Positions 6,901-10,733 of a stretch of DNA of 10,733 nt are shown here, in pieces; within the stretch, counting starts at the first letter, position 1; each line of letters opens with the position of its first letter. The translations under genes and the position numbers were made by a program. Origin of the DNA: JBFWIL01 sp050256015 (GTDB lineage: Bacteria > Bacteroidota > Bacteroidia > Bacteroidales > Prolixibacteraceae); contig JBFWIL010000077.1 in the NCBI GenBank assembly GCA_050256015.1, positions 1 to 10,733 of the forward strand, in the 5' to 3' direction. The notes beneath the pieces are model-generated. The model had not been told where the DNA came from. It searched no databases and saw nothing but the letters and a program-made list of their open reading frames with translations.

Positions 6901-7545
6901 TCAGCCCTGCCCGGGCTTCGGCTTATCCGGCTTCCGGTCAAGCTGACTGAACTGCTTCCAGTAAAACAGGATGATGCTGAAAATCCCGATAGTTATGGAC
7001 GAGTCTGCAAGATTAAATACCGGCCGGAAAAACAGGAATTCCTGTCCGCCCACGACAGGGAACCAGCCGGGATAGTGTCCTGAAATCAAGGGAAAATAAA
7101 ACATATCGACCACCTTGCCGTGCAAAAATCCGGCATAACCGTCAGCCTCGGGAAACAAAACAGCCACCTGGCCGTAGCTTTCATTAAAAATCAACCCGTA
7201 GAAAGCACTGTCGATGATGTTGCCGATGGCTCCGGCCAGGATCAGGGACACACAGACAATAAAGCCCATGGGAAGATCACCCCGCCTTATCAGTTTGACC
7301 AGATACCAGCCAATGGCGGCTACAGCAACAATCCGGAAAAGACTCAGGAACATCTTGCCGTACTCTCCGGCAAACTCAAAGCCGAAGGCCATGCCGTTGT
7401 TCTCCACAAAGTGGATCAGGAACCAGTTACCCAACACGGGGAATTCCTCCCCCAGCATCATATGCGTCTTAATCCAGATTTTCAGGGCCTGGTCGGCCAG
7501 CAAAACCAGGAAAACAATCACGAAAGATTTTTGCAGTTTTGACAT
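6901..7545 (-). CDS. lspA: Lipoprotein signal peptidase (signal peptidase II)
   Basis: Inner-membrane aspartyl protease that cuts signal peptides from diacylglyceryl-modified prolipoproteins at the lipobox cysteine. With the ATG at 7543-7545 the protein has 214 residues. ADQALKIWIK (17-26) matches the DQ..K motif near the N-terminus, and VENNGMAFG (47-55) matches the N.G.AF motif. GNIIDSAFYG carries catalytic Asp112 and FNLADSSITIG carries catalytic Asp181. Hydrophobic segments lie near 7-24, 66-86, 93-112 and 183-197. Between the two aspartates is an extended loop (about 118-176, with GKVVDMFYFP), as in other Bacteroidota LspA proteins. An upstream TTG at 7587 would add 14 residues but lies inside a terminator-like hairpin, so it is rejected. 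It is near ileS, as in many bacteria, but the hairpin separates it from the DksA-like gene. Confidence 0.95.
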   Translation of the reverse strand: MSKLQKSFVIVFLVLLADQALKIWIKTHMMLGEEFPVLGNWFLIHFVENNGMAFGFEFAGEYGKMFLSLFRIVAVAAIGWYLVKLIRRGDLPMGFIVCVSLILAGAIGNIIDSAFYGLIFNESYGQVAVLFPEADGYAGFLHGKVVDMFYFPLISGHYPGWFPVVGGQEFLFFRPVFNLADSSITIGIFSIILFYWKQFSQLDRKPDKPKPGQG

Positions 7546-7556
7546 AAATCCATTAT

Positions 7557-7592
7557 AAAAAAAGATGATTGGACACAACTTTCCCAATCATC
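7557..7592 (-). terminator. Intrinsic-terminator-like hairpin just before lspA
   Basis: On the - strand GATGATTGG and CCAATCATC form a perfect 9-bp stem around an 11-base loop, followed directly by seven T. It begins 22 bases after the stop of the DksA-like gene, so it is probably that gene's terminator. Its T tract ends only 11 bases before the lspA ATG, so it may also control lspA. Confidence 0.85.
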
Positions 7593-7614
7593 CAACTTTG
7601 CCGTCAGTCTTAAC

Positions 7615-7992
7615 TTACTTCTGGTTCTTCTTGGCATCAATACTCAGAGTAGCATGAGGTACTGCACGCAAACGCTCCTTGGAAATCAACTTTCCGGTTT
7701 CCCTGCAAATCCCATACGTTTTGTTTTCAATACGAATAAGTGCTGCCTGCAAGTGCTGAATAAACTTTTGCTGGCGCTGGGCCAGCTTACCTGCTTCTTC
7801 CTTGGAAAGCGTTGCAGCCCCTTCTTCCAGTACCTTAAAGGTGGGTGAAGTATCCTGCGTATCGTTTCCGTCGCTCTGAGTCAGTGAATTCTTGTACAAC
7901 TCATAGTCTTTCTGCGCTTTCTCAAGCTTGGCCAATATAAGTTGTCTGAATTCCTCGAGCTCTGCATCCGAATATCTGGTCTTTTCTGCCAT
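7615..7992 (-). CDS. TraR/DksA-family protein with a degenerate zinc finger
   Basis: A 125-residue protein of the DksA/TraR family, which binds the RNA polymerase secondary channel and tunes initiation. Residues 9-92 are charged and helical, fitting the coiled-coil hairpin. An acidic turn, SDGNDTQDTSPTFKVLEEG (40-58), is at the expected tip. The C-terminus reads YGICRETGKLISKERLRAVP and ATLSI. The four cysteine positions of a C4 finger (spacing 96, 99, 117, 120) hold Cys, Thr, Ser and Ala, so zinc binding is probably lost. P. aeruginosa DksA2 likewise keeps only a Cys and a Thr and works without zinc. The ATG at 7992 is preceded by GGGATT and a 12-base palindrome. It lies 112 bases after ileS. 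Its exact regulatory targets cannot be read from the sequence. Confidence 0.9.
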   Translation of the reverse strand: MAEKTRYSDAELEEFRQLILAKLEKAQKDYELYKNSLTQSDGNDTQDTSPTFKVLEEGAATLSKEEAGKLAQRQQKFIQHLQAALIRIENKTYGICRETGKLISKERLRAVPHATLSIDAKKNQK

Positions 7993-7996
7993 AATC

Positions 7997-8047
7997 CCTA
8001 AATTTAGGTTTATTAATGCGGAACTGAATGGCTTTCCATTCGGTTCC
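7997..8047 (-). promoter_or_regulatory. Structured leader of the DksA-like gene
   Basis: CCTAAATTTAGG (7997-8008) is a perfect 12-base palindrome ending 4 bases before the start codon. Upstream, GGAACCGAATGG-AAAG-CCATTCAGTTCC (8020-8047, read on the - strand) folds into a 12-bp stem with one mismatch or wobble and a 4-base loop. There is no T tract after it in this direction, so it does not look like an intrinsic terminator. An AT palindrome (8049-8065) lies further upstream. Confidence 0.6.
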
Positions 8048-8104
8048 TAAATTATAAAATAATTTTGAATTGGCATGATATAGGTTTCGGCTCTGCATTC
8101 TTTG

Positions 8105-10733
8105 TCAACTCTTTTTTTCAACCGAAATAAGTGCTTCCACATCTTGTTCAATCTCAACGATCGTTCCCTGCCCGTCATCCAGTGCATCCACCAGATTCAG
8201 TTCCCGGGCAAGAGTCTGGCTGCAGATATAGTCTTTAAAATTACTCACTGCTTCATTATAACAGTCATCTCGAACAATCTTCAGGCTGATCCGGTCGGTA
8301 ACTTCAAAATTTTTATCCTTACGAATATTCTGTATTTTGTTTATAAATTCTCTGGCAATGCCCTCTTGTTTCAGCTCTTCCGTGAGGCTGAGATCCAGGG
8401 CAATGGTAAGGTCTCCATCGGTGGCCACCAGCCATCCCGGAATATCTTCCGTAGAGATCTCCACATCAGTGACGGAGAGCCGGACAGACTGTCCGGACAC
8501 TTCCATCTCATAAAAACCGGCTTTTTCCAGACTGCCGATATCCTGCTGGGAAAAACCGGCAATGACTGCGGCAATCTGCTTCATGATCTTCCCGTACTTC
8601 GGCCCCAGCGTCTTAAAATTGGGTTTGATCCGCTTTTTGATGATACCCGTGGCGTCGCTAAGGTATTCCACCTGCTTAACGTTTACCTCAGTGAGCACAA
8701 TGTTTTCCACAGCTTCAAACTGTTTTCGGAAATCCGGATTCAATACGGGAACCATAATCCGGGCCAGGGGCTGACGTACTTTTAGCTTTTCCTTCCTGCG
8801 GAGTCCGAGCACCATGGAAGAAGCACGCTGGGCAATAGCCATCCGTTTCTCCAGTTCGCTGTCGATCAGCGACCGGTTGGCGACCGGGAAATCCGTAAGA
8901 TGAACACTGCAGTTAGTCTCTTTAGCTGTAACCCGGTTCAGGTCGGTGAACAAGCGATCGGCATAAAAAGGCGCAATCGGCGCCATCAGTTTGGCTACAG
9001 TCACCAAACAGGTATAAAGTGTCTGGTAAGCCCCGATCTTATCCGGTCCGTACTCCCCACCCCAATAGCGCTTCCGGCTGAGCCGCACAAACCAGTTACT
9101 CAGGTTTTCCATTACAAATTCCGCGATTGCACGGCCGGCCCGGGTGGGCTCATAAACCGACAGGCTTTCATCCACTTCCAGTATCAGACTGTTCAGTAAG
9201 GAAATAATCCAGCGATCCAGCTCCGGACGCTGTTTCAGCGGAATTTCTTCTTCCCGGCAGATAAAACCGTCCACATTGGCATAAAGGGCAAAAAAGTTAT
9301 AGGTATTGTACAGTGTTCCGAAAAATTTACGGCGCACCTCATCCACCCCGGCCACATCGAATTTCAGGTTGTCCCAGGGCTGGGAATTGGTCAGCATATA
9401 CCAGCGCAACGGATCGGAACCGTAAGTTTCAATGGTCTTGAAGGGATCAACGGCATTGCCCAGTCGTTTCGACATCTTGTTCCCGTCCTTATCAAGCACC
9501 AGTCCGTTGGAGATAATGTTTTTAAATGCTACCGAACCGCTAATCATGGTCGCGATGGCATGCAGGGTAAAGAACCAGCCCCGGGTTTGATCGACCCCCT
9601 CGGCAATGAAATCGGCCGGGAACACACTGTGCCCTTCCTCCCGATGATATTTGTCCTGGTTCTCAAAAGGATAGTGATGCTGGGCATACGGCATGGCTCC
9701 CGAATCAAACCACACATCGATCAGGTCCGGTTCCCGGAACATTTTTTTACCCGAATCGCTCACCAGCACGATGCCGTCCACATAGGGACGATGCAGATCA
9801 ATTCGCTCATAGTTTTTCTTTGCATAATCACCGGGTTCGAAACCCTTAAACGGATTTTCCATCATCACACCCGCGGCTACAGCCTTGTCAATTTCCAGCA
9901 TAAGCTCTTCCACCGAGCCGATACATTTTTCCCGGGTTCCGTCTTCGGTCCGCCAGATCGGCAGGGGAGTTCCCCAGAACCGGGACCGACTCAGGTTCCA
10001 ATCGACCAGGTTCTCCAGCCAGTTCCCAAAGCGGCCCGTACCGGTCGACTGCGGCTTCCAGTTAATAGTATTGTTCAGGGCAATCATTTGTTCCTTGACG
10101 GCCGTGGTGCGTATAAACCAACTGTCGAGCGGATAATACAGCACCGGCTTGTCGGTCCGCCAACAGTGGGGATAACTGTGTTCATGCTTTTCCACTTTAA
10201 AAACCTTATTCTCCTTTTTCAGCATGACGCACAGGTCAATATCGACCGTGGTATCCTGATCTGTCAGTCCTTCATCATAAGCATTTTTCACATAACGGCC
10301 GGCAAACTCCCCGTAGGTTCCCGGATTAACCGAGTGGGCCATAAAATCCGGATCCATATTTTCCATCAGGAAAAAACGCCCCTTTCTATCGACCAAAGGC
10401 TGGGCTTTGCCGTCCCGGTCGGTGACCAGAAGCGGTACAATCCCGTGTTGTTTGGCCACCCGGGCGTCATCAGTTCCAAAGGTAGGTGCGATGTGCACGA
10501 TCCCCGTTCCGTCTTCGGTGGTTACAAAGTCGCCCGTAATAACCCGGAAAGCATCGCCTGACGGCTTCACCCATTCTATAAGCTGCTCATAATGCAGTCC
10601 CGCCAATTGCTGACCTCTGTACTCTCCCAGCACCCGGTACGGAATATGCTTGTTACCCGGTTTGTATTCTTCAAAAGAAAGTGCTGCATGTTTCGGATTG
10701 AAATGCGCATCCAGAAGATCTTTGGCCAGGACA
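8105..10733 (-). CDS. ileS: Isoleucyl-tRNA synthetase, 5' end cut by window
   Basis: Cytoplasmic enzyme that charges tRNA-Ile with isoleucine and edits mischarged valine. The frame stays open to the right edge of the window, so the apparent start at 10633 is internal. About 876 residues are visible, and the N-terminal part with the HIGH motif is outside. Seen in order are the CP1 editing domain, with GTGIVHIAPTFGTDDARVA (near 75-93 of the visible part), the catalytic-domain return with WNLSRSRFWGTPLPIW and FIAEGVDQTRGWF, and the KMSKS-type loop as KMSKR (9464-9478). An anticodon-binding helical domain follows, with RFWG/RYWGGEYG-like blocks, then a C-terminal domain with no zinc-finger cysteines. 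KMSKR, the length and the missing C-terminal zinc finger suggest the long eukaryote-like clade (IleRS2) and not the E. coli type. It is followed by the DksA-like gene and lspA on the same strand. Confidence 0.97.
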   Translation of the reverse strand, partial: VLAKDLLDAHFNPKHAALSFEEYKPGNKHIPYRVLGEYRGQQLAGLHYEQLIEWVKPSGDAFRVITGDFVTTEDGTGIVHIAPTFGTDDARVAKQHGIVPLLVTDRDGKAQPLVDRKGRFFLMENMDPDFMAHSVNPGTYGEFAGRYVKNAYDEGLTDQDTTVDIDLCVMLKKENKVFKVEKHEHSYPHCWRTDKPVLYYPLDSWFIRTTAVKEQMIALNNTINWKPQSTGTGRFGNWLENLVDWNLSRSRFWGTPLPIWRTEDGTREKCIGSVEELMLEIDKAVAAGVMMENPFKGFEPGDYAKKNYERIDLHRPYVDGIVLVSDSGKKMFREPDLIDVWFDSGAMPYAQHHYPFENQDKYHREEGHSVFPADFIAEGVDQTRGWFFTLHAIATMISGSVAFKNIISNGLVLDKDGNKMSKRLGNAVDPFKTIETYGSDPLRWYMLTNSQPWDNLKFDVAGVDEVRRKFFGTLYNTYNFFALYANVDGFICREEEIPLKQRPELDRWIISLLNSLILEVDESLSVYEPTRAGRAIAEFVMENLSNWFVRLSRKRYWGGEYGPDKIGAYQTLYTCLVTVAKLMAPIAPFYADRLFTDLNRVTAKETNCSVHLTDFPVANRSLIDSELEKRMAIAQRASSMVLGLRRKEKLKVRQPLARIMVPVLNPDFRKQFEAVENIVLTEVNVKQVEYLSDATGIIKKRIKPNFKTLGPKYGKIMKQIAAVIAGFSQQDIGSLEKAGFYEMEVSGQSVRLSVTDVEISTEDIPGWLVATDGDLTIALDLSLTEELKQEGIAREFINKIQNIRKDKNFEVTDRISLKIVRDDCYNEAVSNFKDYICSQTLARELNLVDALDDGQGTIVEIEQDVEALISVEKKS

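Noticed and set aside
7120..7558. + strand open frames across lspA
   Set aside because: Shadows of lspA, whose catalytic motifs are clear on the - strand.
7546..7587. Upstream TTG start for lspA adding 14 residues
   Set aside because: The TTG lies in the 3' arm region of an intrinsic-terminator hairpin, and the ATG at 7545 gives a normal LspA N-terminus.
8102..8785. Long + strand open frame (227 codons) opposite the ileS 3' part
   Set aside because: Lies wholly over the conserved C-terminal region of IleRS on the other strand and has no recognisable motif.
9560..10561. Long + strand open frame (333 codons) opposite ileS
   Set aside because: It is a shadow: the opposite strand encodes conserved IleRS motifs throughout, and this frame shows no recognisable domain.
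1..10733. CRISPR array, complete insertion sequence, replication origin
   Set aside because: No regularly spaced direct repeats, no transposase gene and no iteron or DnaA-box cluster were seen.

Overview
The window looks like Bacteroidota (Bacteroidetes) DNA. The evidence is the family-typical forms of CusA, CusB and LspA, a one-cysteine DksA-like protein, a long IleRS, and the general lack of strong Shine-Dalgarno sequences. No organism can be named from the sequence alone.

The window has two unlike halves that converge. The left half (1 to about 6700, + strand, visibly AT-rich) carries a heavy-metal (probably Cu(I)/Ag(I)) tripartite efflux operon. It holds a CusA-type RND pump cut by the left edge, then a TolC/CusC-like outer-membrane channel, then a CusB-type periplasmic adaptor with a metal-binding domain at each end. 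Together they would move metal ions from the periplasm or inner membrane to the outside. A long inverted repeat separates the channel and adaptor genes. After the adaptor come about 470 bases without a recognisable gene but rich in inverted repeats, then the C-terminal remnant of a large serine recombinase.

The right half (about 6706 to 10733, all on the - strand, visibly GC-richer) is core genome. In transcription order it holds ileS (cut by the right edge), a TraR/DksA-like regulator, lspA, and a CAU-anticodon tRNA followed by a strong intrinsic terminator. The recombinase remnant runs right up to that terminator, so 6700-6740 looks like the seam between an acquired metal-resistance segment and the core chromosome, next to a tRNA gene.

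I found no CRISPR array, complete insertion sequence or clearly new multi-gene system. The least ordinary items are the structured DNA between 6040 and 6450, the terminator-like hairpin directly before the lspA start, the long inverted repeat between the cus genes, and unusual features in CusA and CusB.
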